Source: Tenacibaculum pelagium (lineage in GTDB: Bacteria; Bacteroidota; Bacteroidia; Flavobacteriales; Flavobacteriaceae). Taken from it: a stretch of 64,000 bases of DNA. This document shows, one piece after another, positions 8,741-17,016 of the stretch (positions within the stretch are counted from its first letter, which is position 1; each line of letters opens with the position of its first letter). The stretch covers positions 62,001-126,000 of the forward strand of contig NZ_JACGLS010000002.1 in the NCBI RefSeq assembly GCF_014062345.1, given 5' to 3'. The position numbers and the translations under genes were made by a program. Under the pieces are notes generated by a model, which saw nothing but the letters and a program-made list of their open reading frames with translations, was not told the origin of the DNA and did not search any database.

Positions 8741-8844
8741 GTTATTTCTTTTAAAAAATTATATATGAGATTTAGTACGCACTAAATTCTTTTAACTTTC
8801 TTTCGAAATAAGTATTTAACATATTTTTATAGTTTTAGGCAAAA

Positions 8845-8873
8845 AAAAGCGTTTCGAAAATCGAAACGCTTTT
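8845..8873 (-). terminator. Terminator between rpsT and the small secreted-protein gene
   Basis: 13-bp perfect stem AAAAGCGTTTCGA / TCGAAACGCTTTT with a 3-nt loop, flanked by A and T runs so it can work in both directions; placed to end the rpsT transcript. Confidence 0.8.
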
Positions 8874-8897
8874 AACTATTAACTAACCTTAAAACTC

Positions 8898-9149
8898 TTA
8901 TAAAGCTGCAACGTGTTTAGCCAATTTAGACTTTAAATTTGCTGCTTTATTCTTATGAATAATGTTGTTCTTTGCTAATTTATCTAACATAGATACAACT
9001 GACGAAAACATTCCTTCCGCTTCCTTCTTATCTTCAGTAGCTCTTAATTTTCTAACAGCATTACGTGTAGTTTTGTGCTGATATTTATTTCTTAAGCGCT
9101 TTGCTTCGTTACTTCTAATTCTTTTAATTGCTGACTTATGATTTGCCAT
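8898..9149 (-). CDS. rpsT: 30S ribosomal protein S20
   Basis: 83 aa, very basic and helical: [35 protein letters not shown] at the start and [24 protein letters not shown] at the end match the S20 family, which binds 16S rRNA early in 30S assembly. It lies just downstream of two tRNA-Glu genes on the same strand and has its own terminator. Confidence 0.97.
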   Translation of the reverse strand: MANHKSAIKRIRSNEAKRLRNKYQHKTTRNAVRKLRATEDKKEAEGMFSSVVSMLDKLAKNNIIHKNKAANLKSKLAKHVAAL

Positions 9150-9183
9150 TGTGCTAAATTCTTAATTGTTTATAAAAACTTTG

Positions 9184-9255
9184 TAGTCCGTACGGGAATC
9201 GAACCCGTGTTACCAGGATGAAAACCTGGCGTCCTAACCCCTAGACGAACGGACC
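9184..9255 (-). tRNA. tRNA-Glu (anticodon TTC), copy 1
   Basis: 72-nt cloverleaf read on the minus strand: acceptor GGTCCGT/ACGGACT, anticodon stem CCAGG/CCTGG with loop TTTTCAT (anticodon TTC), T arm with GGTTCGATTCC. CCA is not encoded. An 82-bp block including the gene (9183-9264) is identical to 9381-9462. Confidence 0.96.
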
Positions 9256-9280
9256 AAAACAATCGTTCTGATTGCGGGTG

Positions 9281-9310
9281 CAAATATACAATACTTTTTA
9301 ATATTTGCAA
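9281..9310 (-). promoter_or_regulatory. Promoter of tRNA-Glu copy 1
   Basis: Minus strand TTG (9310-9308), 19-nt spacer, TATATTTG (9288-9281), followed by CACCCGCAAT. An exact Bacteroidota consensus promoter, about 25 nt before the tRNA. Confidence 0.75.
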
Positions 9311-9381
9311 TAATTTTTAATCTTTTAATTATCAATTTGATAAAAGGTCTTTAACATCACATTAAAGCTGATTAAACCTAG

Positions 9382-9453
9382 TAGTCCGTACGGGAATCGA
9401 ACCCGTGTTACCAGGATGAAAACCTGGCGTCCTAACCCCTAGACGAACGGACC
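9382..9453 (-). tRNA. tRNA-Glu (anticodon TTC), copy 2
   Basis: Identical in sequence to the copy at 9184-9255, 198 bp away in the same direction. It has its own promoter, so the pair is a tandem duplication that kept separate transcription starts. Confidence 0.96.
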
Positions 9454-9482
9454 AAAACAATCATTTTTCGTGATTGCGGGTG

Positions 9483-9513
9483 CAAATATAAAAACTGTTT
9501 TTTATTTGAACAA
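9483..9513 (-). promoter_or_regulatory. Promoter of tRNA-Glu copy 2
   Basis: Minus strand TTG (9513-9511), 20-nt spacer, TATATTTG (9490-9483), then CACCCGCAATC exactly as in copy 1. Confidence 0.75.
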
Positions 9514-9530
9514 AGCTTTTTTTATTTTTT

Positions 9531-9905
9531 TTAACCAACCTCTGTTTTCTTTAGATTATAAATTCCTAAAATCATAAAAATCACTTCTAAAATCACTCCA
9601 GGAACATATTGATATGATATACCATCTAAAACAAAACTAAGAAGCCTTCCAAGTGCTAATCCTCCCATAAAGATTATATTAGACAATGTAGCAGCTTTCC
9701 AATAAGTGTTATTTGCAGCGCCAAGAGCCCAGAAAAAAGCAAATCCTAAATACAGTCCCATTATAGCTCGAAAAATATTCTTTAGCTCTAAACTCTCTAC
9801 TTTAAAATCAAAAACTAATGGTAAAACTCTATTTGGGTTTCCGCCATATAGTAAAGCTACTATAATAATTAGCATAGCAGAAGTTAATAAATGAAACTTT
9901 CTCAT
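9531..9905 (-). CDS. DUF4345-type small membrane protein
   Basis: 124 aa with about four membrane helices. The pattern GGNPNRVLP...FRAIMGLYLGFAFFWALGA...GGLALGRLLSFVLDGI fits DUF4345, a family of unknown function. The open frame extends upstream to 10013, but the ATG at 9905 is preferred: a longer version would overlap proS and translate through the proS terminator at 9921-9945. Same strand as proS. Confidence 0.75.
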   Translation of the reverse strand: MRKFHLLTSAMLIIIVALLYGGNPNRVLPLVFDFKVESLELKNIFRAIMGLYLGFAFFWALGAANNTYWKAATLSNIIFMGGLALGRLLSFVLDGISYQYVPGVILEVIFMILGIYNLKKTEVG

Positions 9906-9920
9906 ACTTTTTACAAATAA

Positions 9921-9945
9921 AAAATCCTGCAAAAAGCAGGATTTT
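9921..9945 (-). terminator. proS terminator
   Basis: Perfect 10-bp stem AAAATCCTGC/GCAGGATTTT with an A5 (plus strand) loop, 11 nt past the proS stop. It also fixes the start of the following membrane-protein gene. Confidence 0.8.
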
Positions 9946-9955
9946 GAAATAGTTA

Positions 9956-11434
9956 TTAATATGCTTTCGCAAAAAGCACTCTTTTCGATGAAGGTTTTCC
10001 TGTAAAAACACAAACTCCTTCTTCCTCTTTAGCATCATTAGGAATACATCTAATAGTTGCTTTTGTTACTTCTTTAATTTTATCTTCAGTTTCTATCGTT
10101 CCGTCCCAATGTGCAGAAACAAATCCTCCTTTGTTTTTTATCACATCTTTAAACTCATCAAACGTATCAACTTCAGTAATATGATTATTTCTATAATCTA
10201 GTGCTTTTGTAAATAAGTTCTCTTGAATTTCTTCTAATAGACTAGCAACAACATCAACAACATTACCTTGAGCAACAGTTTGCTTTTCGAAAGTATCACG
10301 ACGTGCTACCTCAACTGTTCCGTTTTCTAGATCTCGTTTACCCATTGCTATTCTTACAGGGACTCCTTTTAGCTCGTATTCTGCAAATTTAGCTCCAGGG
10401 CGGAAAGTATCTCTATTATCAAATTTAACTGAAATTCCTCTCGCTCTTAACTCCTTTACAAAAACGGATACTTTTTCAGAAATTGCCTCTAATTGCTCTT
10501 CTCCTTTATATATAGGTACAATTACTACTTGAATAGGCGCTAATTTTGGAGGCAATACTAATCCTGCATCATCTGAATGTGTCATAATTAATCCACCAAT
10601 TAAACGAGTAGACACTCCCCAAGAAGTAGCCCAAACATGTTCTTGCTTACCTTCTTTAGATGTATACTTTACATCAAATGCCTTTGCAAAGTTCTGACCT
10701 AAGAAGTGAGAAGTACCTGCCTGCAATGCTTTACCATCTTGCATTAATGCTTCAATAGTTAAAGTATCATCAGCTCCTGCAAAACGTTCGCTCTCTGATT
10801 TTGCTCCTTTTACCACTGGCATTGCCATAAAGTTTTCTGCAAACGTAGCATACACCTCTTGCATTTGTTTCGATTCTGCAATTGCTTCCGCTTTTGTAGC
10901 ATGTGCAGTATGACCTTCTTGCCATAAAAATTCAGCAGTACGTAAAAACAAACGCGTACGCATTTCCCAACGAACAACATTTGCCCATTGATTAATTAAC
11001 AACGGTAAATCTCTATATGATTGAATCCATCCTTTATATGTATTCCAAATAATAGCTTCAGACGTTGGACGAACCACTAACTCTTCTTCTAATTTAGCCT
11101 CCGGATCAACTCTTAATTTCCCTTCATTATCAGGATCATTTTGTAAACGATAGTGTGTAACAACCGCACATTCTTTAGCAAAACCCTCTGCATTCTTCTC
11201 TTCAGCTTCAAACAAACTTTTAGGTACAAATAGCGGAAAATATGCATTTTCATGTCCTGTTTCTTTAAACATTCTATCTAATTCTGCTTGCATTTTTTCC
11301 CAAATAGCGAATCCGTAAGGCTTTATAACCATACATCCTCTAACTGCTGAGTTCTCAGCTAAATCAGCTTTTACAACTAATTCGTTATACCATTTCGAAT
11401 AATCTTCGGCTCTTTTTGTTAAGTGTTTGCTCAT
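9956..11434 (-). CDS. proS: Prolyl-tRNA synthetase, archaeal/eukaryotic type
   Basis: Class II aminoacyl-tRNA synthetase charging tRNA-Pro. [41 protein letters not shown] is the standard Bacteroidota start, so the ATG at 11434 is chosen over one two codons upstream. Motif 2 region [24 protein letters not shown], motif 3 region [23 protein letters not shown], anticodon-binding domain from about 290, and a C-terminal domain ending in LFAKAY are present. 492 aa without the editing insertion of the bacterial ProRS type. Confidence 0.96.
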   Translation of the reverse strand: MSKHLTKRAEDYSKWYNELVVKADLAENSAVRGCMVIKPYGFAIWEKMQAELDRMFKETGHENAYFPLFVPKSLFEAEEKNAEGFAKECAVVTHYRLQNDPDNEGKLRVDPEAKLEEELVVRPTSEAIIWNTYKGWIQSYRDLPLLINQWANVVRWEMRTRLFLRTAEFLWQEGHTAHATKAEAIAESKQMQEVYATFAENFMAMPVVKGAKSESERFAGADDTLTIEALMQDGKALQAGTSHFLGQNFAKAFDVKYTSKEGKQEHVWATSWGVSTRLIGGLIMTHSDDAGLVLPPKLAPIQVVIVPIYKGEEQLEAISEKVSVFVKELRARGISVKFDNRDTFRPGAKFAEYELKGVPVRIAMGKRDLENGTVEVARRDTFEKQTVAQGNVVDVVASLLEEIQENLFTKALDYRNNHITEVDTFDEFKDVIKNKGGFVSAHWDGTIETEDKIKEVTKATIRCIPNDAKEEEGVCVFTGKPSSKRVLFAKAY

Positions 11435-11579
11435 AATCAAAAGTTTGGCACAAAACTTGTTACTTTTTATGCGTAAATTGTAAGTGCAAAACTACATTAA
11501 AAAGGTAACAAGCCCAACAAAGAAATAAGTTTTTGCAATGCATTTTTAAAAAATTTGCTTTAACCTAAAAATACACGAC

Positions 11580-12869
11580 ATGAAGTTACATTACGCCAAC
11601 ACCAAACTTCCATTTTATATTCTATCATTATTAATGGTGGCAACATTTGTTTCCTGCGGAACAATGCAAACGGTTGCTGGTAGTGATGACGGTATTTATG
11701 CCGATGATCAAGAACAAATACAAAAACCTCAACGTAGAGTTGTTGTTGAAAATAGTAGAGAACATAAAGAGCACGAGGAGAATTACTTTAGAAAAGAAGT
11801 TGAACGTTTAGGTACACTAAATGGAACCGACATCTTTACAGATATTGAAAATTATAGTTCTGAAGATTTTGATGTAGAAGAAGAAATTATTGATGAAGAA
11901 AGACCAGAAACAAGAATTACATATAACGATAACGAACCTTGGGGATACAACACAAATTCTGATGTTGTTATAAACATTAACACTAATCCTCGTTGGGGAT
12001 GGGGCTATAATGGATTTTACGACCCTTATTGGGATGGAGCATGGGGATGGAATAATAATTGGCGTTGGAACAGATGGCGTTGGAATAGATGGAACAACTG
12101 GGGATACAACCCTAACTGGCATCCTTACCACTGGAATTCAGGATTATATGTTGGTATTGGCTTAGGCGGTTTTTACAATAATCCTTTTTACTGCCCTCCA
12201 TATTATAGAAATAGATTCTACAACAATAGATATTATAGAGGAGCTAATCCATACAGAGGATATCGTACTGCTTCAAATTCGAGAAGAGGATATACTAATG
12301 GCAGAAGAGCAACCACTACATCAAGAAGATCTTCAAATGTATATCGAAGAAGTAATAGAAGTGCTACTTCTCGTACATCAAGAGGAACAAGATCTACAAG
12401 AGGATACAACTCCAATAGAAGAAACACTCGATCTACAAGATCAACGAGAGGTTATAATTCCAACGGGAGTAGATCTATAAGAAGTTCTAGAGGAACAAGA
12501 AATACTCGTAGTCACTATAACACAAGAGGTTCTCGTGCTTCTAATAATTCTAGAGGTTACAACTCTAATGGTAACAGATCTGTAAATAGCTCACGAAGTA
12601 CAAGAAGCAGAGTCTCTAACAACTCAAGAGGAAACAGTACTAGAAGCTATAAAAATTCTACTCAAAAAAACACACGTAGTTACTCAAAACCAACTAGAAG
12701 TAGCAGAGACTATGCCTCTAACAAAAACTCAAGATCTAGTAGATCAAATAGCTACTCAAGCTCTTCAAGAAGCAGAAGCTCTCGTAGTTATTCAGCTCCA
12801 TCAAGAAGTAGTTCTAACAGAAGTTCTAGTTCTTCTTCAAGCCGAAGAAGCTCAAGAAGTAGACGATAA
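11580..12869 (+). CDS. Lipoprotein with aromatic and Arg/Ser-rich low-complexity regions
   Basis: 429 aa. Signal peptide with a lipobox (FVSC, Cys26). Then an acidic segment (about 35-110), a Trp/Asn/Tyr/Gly-rich segment (about 115-215, with WGWNNNWRWNRWRWNRW) and about 210 residues of Arg, Ser, Asn and Thr ending SRRSSRSRR. Similar flavobacterial proteins are sometimes mislabelled vitellogenin because of the serine-rich tail; no function is known. Likely attached to the outer membrane and, from its charge, able to bind polyanions (inference). It shares the Arg/Ser tail style with the protein at 55024-56217. The FadL-like gene follows 46 nt downstream. Confidence 0.75.
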   Translation: MKLHYANTKLPFYILSLLMVATFVSCGTMQTVAGSDDGIYADDQEQIQKPQRRVVVENSREHKEHEENYFRKEVERLGTLNGTDIFTDIENYSSEDFDVEEEIIDEERPETRITYNDNEPWGYNTNSDVVININTNPRWGWGYNGFYDPYWDGAWGWNNNWRWNRWRWNRWNNWGYNPNWHPYHWNSGLYVGIGLGGFYNNPFYCPPYYRNRFYNNRYYRGANPYRGYRTASNSRRGYTNGRRATTTSRRSSNVYRRSNRSATSRTSRGTRSTRGYNSNRRNTRSTRSTRGYNSNGSRSIRSSRGTRNTRSHYNTRGSRASNNSRGYNSNGNRSVNSSRSTRSRVSNNSRGNSTRSYKNSTQKNTRSYSKPTRSSRDYASNKNSRSSRSNSYSSSSRSRSSRSYSAPSRSSSNRSSSSSSSRRSSRSRR

Positions 12870-12915
12870 TTTAAACCAACTTTTCTAAATAAGTTTTAAA
12901 CTAATTAACGAAAAC

Positions 12916-14265
12916 ATGAAACGAATTTTAACCTTCGCGATTCTTATCGCTAGTACTTTTACTGCCTTTTCACAATCTTTAGGCTACAATGATTTAGGCA
13001 TCCTTTTTTCAAAAGATGATAATTTTGGAACCGCTCGTTTTGAAGCCATGAGTGGAGCATTCGGAGCCTTAGGTGGTGACATATCTGCCTTCGGAATTAA
13101 CCCAGCAGGATCTGCTGTAGCTAAAAAAAGTATGGCTTCTATTACGCTTAACAATAGAAACACTGAATATTTAGCTAATTACTACGGAAACACAACAAAC
13201 TCACAAGATGATTTTTTTAACATCTCACAAGCTGGAGCTATTTTATCTTTCGATACTGCTTATAACTCTGAATGGAATCGATTTGCTTTAAGCTTTAACT
13301 ATAGAGTAAAGAAAGATTTTGATGGATTTTACACTGCTACAGGAAATAGTAATAGATTATTTTATACAGAACACGCTGGAGACACTAATACTCCTAAAAG
13401 AGAATTTGACGCAAGTGTAGATCAATTTATTTCAAGTAGAACTAGAGGGCAATCTAGTGTTTTCAATTTAGGTTTTTCTGCAGTACATCAAAATAAATTA
13501 TTTGTTGGAGGTTCTTTAAATTTTCATGATTTAGAATTTCGTAGAGAATATCTTTTTAACGAAGTAAATGATGATGCTGCCGGAAATATATTAGATGTTG
13601 AAGAATTTAAAGATAGCCGCATACAAGGAAGTGGGTTTTCTCTTGGTTTAGGTTTTATATATAAGTTTAATCAAAACTTACGATTAGGTTTAGCTTATGA
13701 AACACCTACATGGTATCAAGAAGTTTTAGAAGATTATTACGATGAACTTTTAATGAAAGAAGTAAGCGCGTTAAATATTCCTCAAGACAGAGATATTATT
13801 GAAGAAGGATATTTGTATAAATTTAAATCTCCTAGTAGAATTACTGCAAGTGGTGCTTATGTTATCGGAAAAAAAGGCTTAATAAGTGTTGATTACACCT
13901 ATAGAGATTATAAAAACATTAAATTTAGAGATGGTAACTTTTCTCAAGAAAATGCAAATTTTGCCAATAACTATAGAAACACACAAGCTTTAAACATCGG
14001 TACCGAATGGCGTTTCGATAAAATGAGTATTAGAGGTGGGTATCATTATGAAAAAGACCCAAACCTTTTATTAGGAGGAAACACCAATAAAGACAATGTA
14101 CAAGGGTACTCAGCTGGATTAGGTTATAATTTCGGAAATATGAAATTTGATTTATCGTATTCAAAATTCGAAAACAAACAATTTTACACCATATATAACG
14201 CTGATGATTTAAATATTAACAATAACACTTCAAGAGTTTCGGCTACCCTTACCTTTAGCTTATAA
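12916..14265 (+). CDS. OmpP1/FadL/TodX family outer membrane transporter
   Basis: 449 aa with a signal peptide (cleaved after AFSQ) and a C-terminus alternating hydrophobic strands and ending in TLTFSL, as in beta-barrels. The N-terminal SLGYNDLGILFSKDDNFGTARFEAMSGAFGALGGDISAFGINPAGSAV is the FadL hatch-type motif (GAFGALGGD..A...NPAG). FadL-family barrels carry hydrophobic compounds across the outer membrane. The substrate is unknown; an alkB gene elsewhere in the window makes hydrocarbons one possibility, without direct support. Confidence 0.88.
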   Translation: MKRILTFAILIASTFTAFSQSLGYNDLGILFSKDDNFGTARFEAMSGAFGALGGDISAFGINPAGSAVAKKSMASITLNNRNTEYLANYYGNTTNSQDDFFNISQAGAILSFDTAYNSEWNRFALSFNYRVKKDFDGFYTATGNSNRLFYTEHAGDTNTPKREFDASVDQFISSRTRGQSSVFNLGFSAVHQNKLFVGGSLNFHDLEFRREYLFNEVNDDAAGNILDVEEFKDSRIQGSGFSLGLGFIYKFNQNLRLGLAYETPTWYQEVLEDYYDELLMKEVSALNIPQDRDIIEEGYLYKFKSPSRITASGAYVIGKKGLISVDYTYRDYKNIKFRDGNFSQENANFANNYRNTQALNIGTEWRFDKMSIRGGYHYEKDPNLLLGGNTNKDNVQGYSAGLGYNFGNMKFDLSYSKFENKQFYTIYNADDLNINNNTSRVSATLTFSL

Positions 14266-14287
14266 TTCTAAACTGTTAAACAATATC

Positions 14288-14312
14288 AAAGTCCTGCTTC
14301 TTGCAGGACTTT
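14288..14312 (+). terminator. Terminator after the FadL-like gene
   Basis: AAAGTCCTGC/GCAGGACTTT, 10-bp perfect stem, 5-nt loop, then a T run. Confidence 0.85.
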
Positions 14313-14341
14313 TTATATATACATATCTCAGTTTTTTACCG

Positions 14342-14349
14342 TAATTTTG
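14342..14349 (+). promoter_or_regulatory. -7 element of the nfu-ubiE-porT transcript
   Basis: TAATTTTG matches TAnnTTTG exactly and lies 18 nt before the ATG at 14368. No clear -33 TTG at normal spacing. Confidence 0.45.
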
Positions 14350-14367
14350 CACTTCATTTTACAAGAC

Positions 14368-15261
14368 ATGAGCTCAATTAAAATAAACATACAAGAAACT
14401 AATAACGAAACCATTATTAAATTTGTTAGTAATAGCATTTTAGTTAATGGTGGTAGTTATGAATTCAACAATATAGACGAAGCTAAAAACTCACCTTTAG
14501 CACAACAACTTTTTTATCTTCCTTTTGTAAAAAAAGTATTAGTTACCGCTAATTTTATAGCGATTCAACGATACGATATTGTACAATGGGATGATGTTGA
14601 AGAAGAAGTACGTGAGCAAATTGAAGCGTATTTACAAGAAGGAAATTCTGTTGTTAAAGAAGAAACAACGAAGAAAGACGCTGTTGAAGTATATGCCGAA
14701 GTTACTCCTAATCCAGCAGTTATGAAGTTCGGCACCAACAAAGCCTTAACACAAACTGATGTTGAATTTAAAAATATTGAAGAGGCAAGTAAATCATCTC
14801 CTCTAGCGCAACAATTATTCAGTTTTGCTTTCGTGAAAGAAATCTTTATTTCAGAAAATTATATTTCAATTACGAAATATGATATGATTGAATGGAATGA
14901 AGTTTATCAAGAAGTAAGAACTTTTATAAGAAGCTATCTTCAAGATGGAAAAACGATTATTAAAGAGCTTCCAAAGCAACAAACAAAACAAAACGTTGAA
15001 ATTCCAAAAGAAGATTTAACCGATACCGAAGCTAAAATTGTTGATATTTTAGATGAGTATATTAAACCTGCTGTAGCTTCAGATGGTGGAAATATTGCTT
15101 TTCAATCTTATGACGAAAACTCTAAACAAGTTCGAGTAATTTTACAAGGAGCTTGTAGCGGATGTCCATCATCAACAGTAACTTTAAAAAACGGTATCGA
15201 AACCATGTTAAAAGAAATGCTTCCTAATCAAATTAACGAAGTAGTTGCTATTAACGGATAA
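14368..15261 (+). CDS. Nfu/NifU-type iron-sulfur carrier with duplicated N-domain
   Basis: 297 aa. The C-terminal NifU domain has the Fe-S binding motif [21 protein letters not shown]. Upstream are two related Nfu N-terminal domains (about 1-90 and 105-190), each with the pattern [14 protein letters not shown] / ...[19 protein letters not shown]. The protein probably delivers 4Fe-4S clusters to client enzymes. The frame opens at 14347, but that ATG lies within the promoter element, so the ATG at 14368 is chosen. The next gene starts 11 nt downstream. Confidence 0.88.
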   Translation: MSSIKINIQETNNETIIKFVSNSILVNGGSYEFNNIDEAKNSPLAQQLFYLPFVKKVLVTANFIAIQRYDIVQWDDVEEEVREQIEAYLQEGNSVVKEETTKKDAVEVYAEVTPNPAVMKFGTNKALTQTDVEFKNIEEASKSSPLAQQLFSFAFVKEIFISENYISITKYDMIEWNEVYQEVRTFIRSYLQDGKTIIKELPKQQTKQNVEIPKEDLTDTEAKIVDILDEYIKPAVASDGGNIAFQSYDENSKQVRVILQGACSGCPSSTVTLKNGIETMLKEMLPNQINEVVAING

Positions 15262-15272
15262 TCAAAAAACAA

Positions 15273-16001
15273 ATGTCAAAAACAATCAAACCATATAAAG
15301 ATTCCGAATTAGGAAAAAAAGAGCAAGTTGCTAAAATGTTTGACAATATTTCTGAAGATTACGACGGGTTAAATCGTGTTATTTCTTTAGGAATTGATGT
15401 AAGCTGGCGTAAAAAAGTAGTAAAATTAGTTGGCGAAAATAAACCTCAACAAATTTTAGATATCGCTACTGGAACTGGTGATTTAGCTTTAATGATGTCT
15501 GATTTAAATCCTACAAAAATTGTTGGTTTAGATATTTCTGAAGGAATGTTAGAAGTTGGTAAGCAAAAAGTAGCTAGAGCAAACTTATCAGATAAAATTG
15601 AAATGATTGTTGGCGACAGTGAAAACATTCCTTTTGAGGATAACACTTTTGATGCTATTACAGTATCCTTTGGTGTACGTAACTTCGAAAATTTAGACAA
15701 AGGATTAACTGAAATATTTCGTGTGCTTAAACCAGGTGGAAAGTTTGTGGTTTTAGAAACTTCAAATCCAACTAAATTTCCTTTTAAACAAGGTTATAAA
15801 TTTTACACTAACTTTATCTTACCTGTTATTGGTAAAATATTTTCGAAAGACAAGGTTGCTTATTCATATTTATCAGAAAGTGCTAATTATTTTCCTTTTG
15901 GAGAAGCTTTCAACAATATTTTGCAAAAAAACGGGTTTAAGAATGCAAAGAATTTACCTGTAACTTTTGGAGTTGCATCAATTTATACTGCTACAAAATA
16001 A
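15273..16001 (+). CDS. ubiE: Demethylmenaquinone methyltransferase
   Basis: SAM-dependent class I methyltransferase, 242 aa, with motif [14 protein letters not shown], the UbiE/MenG signature [17 protein letters not shown] and [34 protein letters not shown]. It does the last step of menaquinone synthesis, the respiratory quinone of Bacteroidota, so menG is an equally valid name. porT begins 1 nt after its stop. Confidence 0.95.
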   Translation: MSKTIKPYKDSELGKKEQVAKMFDNISEDYDGLNRVISLGIDVSWRKKVVKLVGENKPQQILDIATGTGDLALMMSDLNPTKIVGLDISEGMLEVGKQKVARANLSDKIEMIVGDSENIPFEDNTFDAITVSFGVRNFENLDKGLTEIFRVLKPGGKFVVLETSNPTKFPFKQGYKFYTNFILPVIGKIFSKDKVAYSYLSESANYFPFGEAFNNILQKNGFKNAKNLPVTFGVASIYTATK

Positions 16002-16002
16002 T

Positions 16003-16713
16003 ATGCTTAAAAGACTTTTATTATTAGGATTTTTAGGGGCTTTTACAATTACCTCTTATGCTCAAGAAGAAAAAATATTGAAACTACCTAGTTTTGACAA
16101 ACCTCTTTTTCATTATGGTTTTTACTTGGGAGTTAACAACAACGGATATAAAGTGTCTTATAAACCGAGCGACATAACTAATAATCCTGAAGTAGAAGTT
16201 TCATCATCTGTAGGGTTTAATGTTGGTTTAATTGCCGACTTAAGACTACATAATAACATTAATTTAAGATTCGAACCAGGTTTAATGTCTAATACCAAAA
16301 CATTAAAATTTAACCATATTACTGGCGCTGATAATATTAAAACTAGAGAAGTTGGAGCAACCTACTTACACTTACCACTTATTTTAAAGCTAAGCACAAA
16401 TAGATTAAATAATTTTAGACCATACGTATTAGGTGGTATTTCTTATGACTATAATTTTTCAAGTAACGAAAGTAATAGTGATGACAACTTTGCTGGAGAA
16501 TTTAGAACCACTACCAGCAACTTAATGTATGAACTAGGTATTGGTGTAGATTTTTATTTAAGTTATTTTAAGTTTTCGCCATCAATTAGAGGAGTTTTTG
16601 CAGTTAACAACGAACTTGTAAGAGATGGTCAAAGACCAGGAGGTAGCCAATGGACTGACCCTATCGACTTTCTAGGAACCAGAGGTATATTCTTACATTT
16701 ATCTTTTGAATAA
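16003..16713 (+). CDS. porT: Type IX secretion outer membrane protein PorT
   Basis: 236 aa with a signal peptide (MLKRLLLLGFLGAFTITSYAQ) followed by an eight-strand-like barrel: HYGFYLGVNNNGYKV, VGFNVGLIADLRLHNNINLRFEPGL and the ending GIFLHLSFE. PorT (SprT in Flavobacterium johnsoniae) is needed for the type IX secretion system and, where present, gliding. Position directly after ubiE is a conserved flavobacterial arrangement and supports the name over a generic porin. ATG at 16003; a longer frame from 15967 would overlap ubiE. Confidence 0.85.
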   Translation: MLKRLLLLGFLGAFTITSYAQEEKILKLPSFDKPLFHYGFYLGVNNNGYKVSYKPSDITNNPEVEVSSSVGFNVGLIADLRLHNNINLRFEPGLMSNTKTLKFNHITGADNIKTREVGATYLHLPLILKLSTNRLNNFRPYVLGGISYDYNFSSNESNSDDNFAGEFRTTTSNLMYELGIGVDFYLSYFKFSPSIRGVFAVNNELVRDGQRPGGSQWTDPIDFLGTRGIFLHLSFE

Positions 16714-16759
16714 CTGACATTCAACACAATACACTTACAGGGTGTTTTTATATAACACA

Positions 16760-16787
16760 AATGGCTTTTGTTTTCACAAAAGCCATT
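16760..16787 (+). terminator. porT operon terminator
   Basis: Perfect 11-bp stem AATGGCTTTTG/CAAAAGCCATT with a 6-nt loop, followed by CTTTATT. Confidence 0.75.
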
Positions 16788-16800
16788 CTTTATTAACACC

Positions 16801-16830
16801 GAGATAGTAGTCCCCCCAGAAAACTATCTC
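16801..16830. other. Hairpin with C6 loop (paired element 1)
   Basis: GAGATAGT (16801-16808) pairs with ACTATCTC (16823-16830). The loop AGTCCCCCCAGAAA has six consecutive C, very unusual in this AT-rich sequence. A near copy is at 16934-16957. Strand of transcription is not clear. The 303-bp gap 16714-17016 holds this pair, two terminators and no supported ORF. Confidence 0.5.
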
Positions 16831-16875
16831 CTCTATTTTAGACACTTTATTGTTTTTAAAGTCACAGTTTAGTGC

Positions 16876-16904
16876 AAAAAAAATGACCATCCGAAGATGG
16901 TCAT
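16876..16904 (-). terminator. Minus-strand terminator with TTCG tetraloop
   Basis: On the minus strand, ATGACCATC-TTCG-GATGGTCAT is followed by a run of T (16882-16876): a textbook intrinsic terminator. It could end the mscS transcript or a small RNA starting near 16980. Confidence 0.8.
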
Positions 16905-16933
16905 AATTTGTAAAGATTACTCTTTACTTATAA

Positions 16934-16957
16934 GATAGAAGTCCCCCGAAATCTATC
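16934..16957. other. Hairpin with C5 loop (paired element 2)
   Basis: GATAGA (16934-16939) pairs with TCTATC (16952-16957), loop AGTCCCCCGAAA. Compared with element 1 the loop-closing pair changes from T-A to A-T, keeping the stem: a compensatory change. On the minus strand the loop reads TTTCGGGGGACT. Confidence 0.5.
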
Positions 16958-16988
16958 ATTCTACTTTTATTTCAATTCTATTTGACTT

Positions 16989-16996
16989 CAAATATA
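16989..16996 (-). promoter_or_regulatory. Possible -7 element of a minus-strand small RNA
   Basis: TATATTTG on the minus strand, upstream of hairpin 2 and the terminator at 16876-16904. A start near 16980 would give an RNA of about 105 nt. No TTG at -33, so weak. Confidence 0.3.
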
Positions 16997-17016
16997 TGAA
17001 AAAATATTAATTTTCC

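Noticed and set aside
9906-10013. Extension of the DUF4345 gene into proS
   Set aside because: It would read through the proS terminator and overlap proS; no DUF4345 similarity there.
11817-12480. Antisense and alternate-frame ORFs within the Arg/Ser-rich lipoprotein gene
   Set aside because: Low-complexity codon composition makes long spurious frames; the products are repetitive with no signals of their own.
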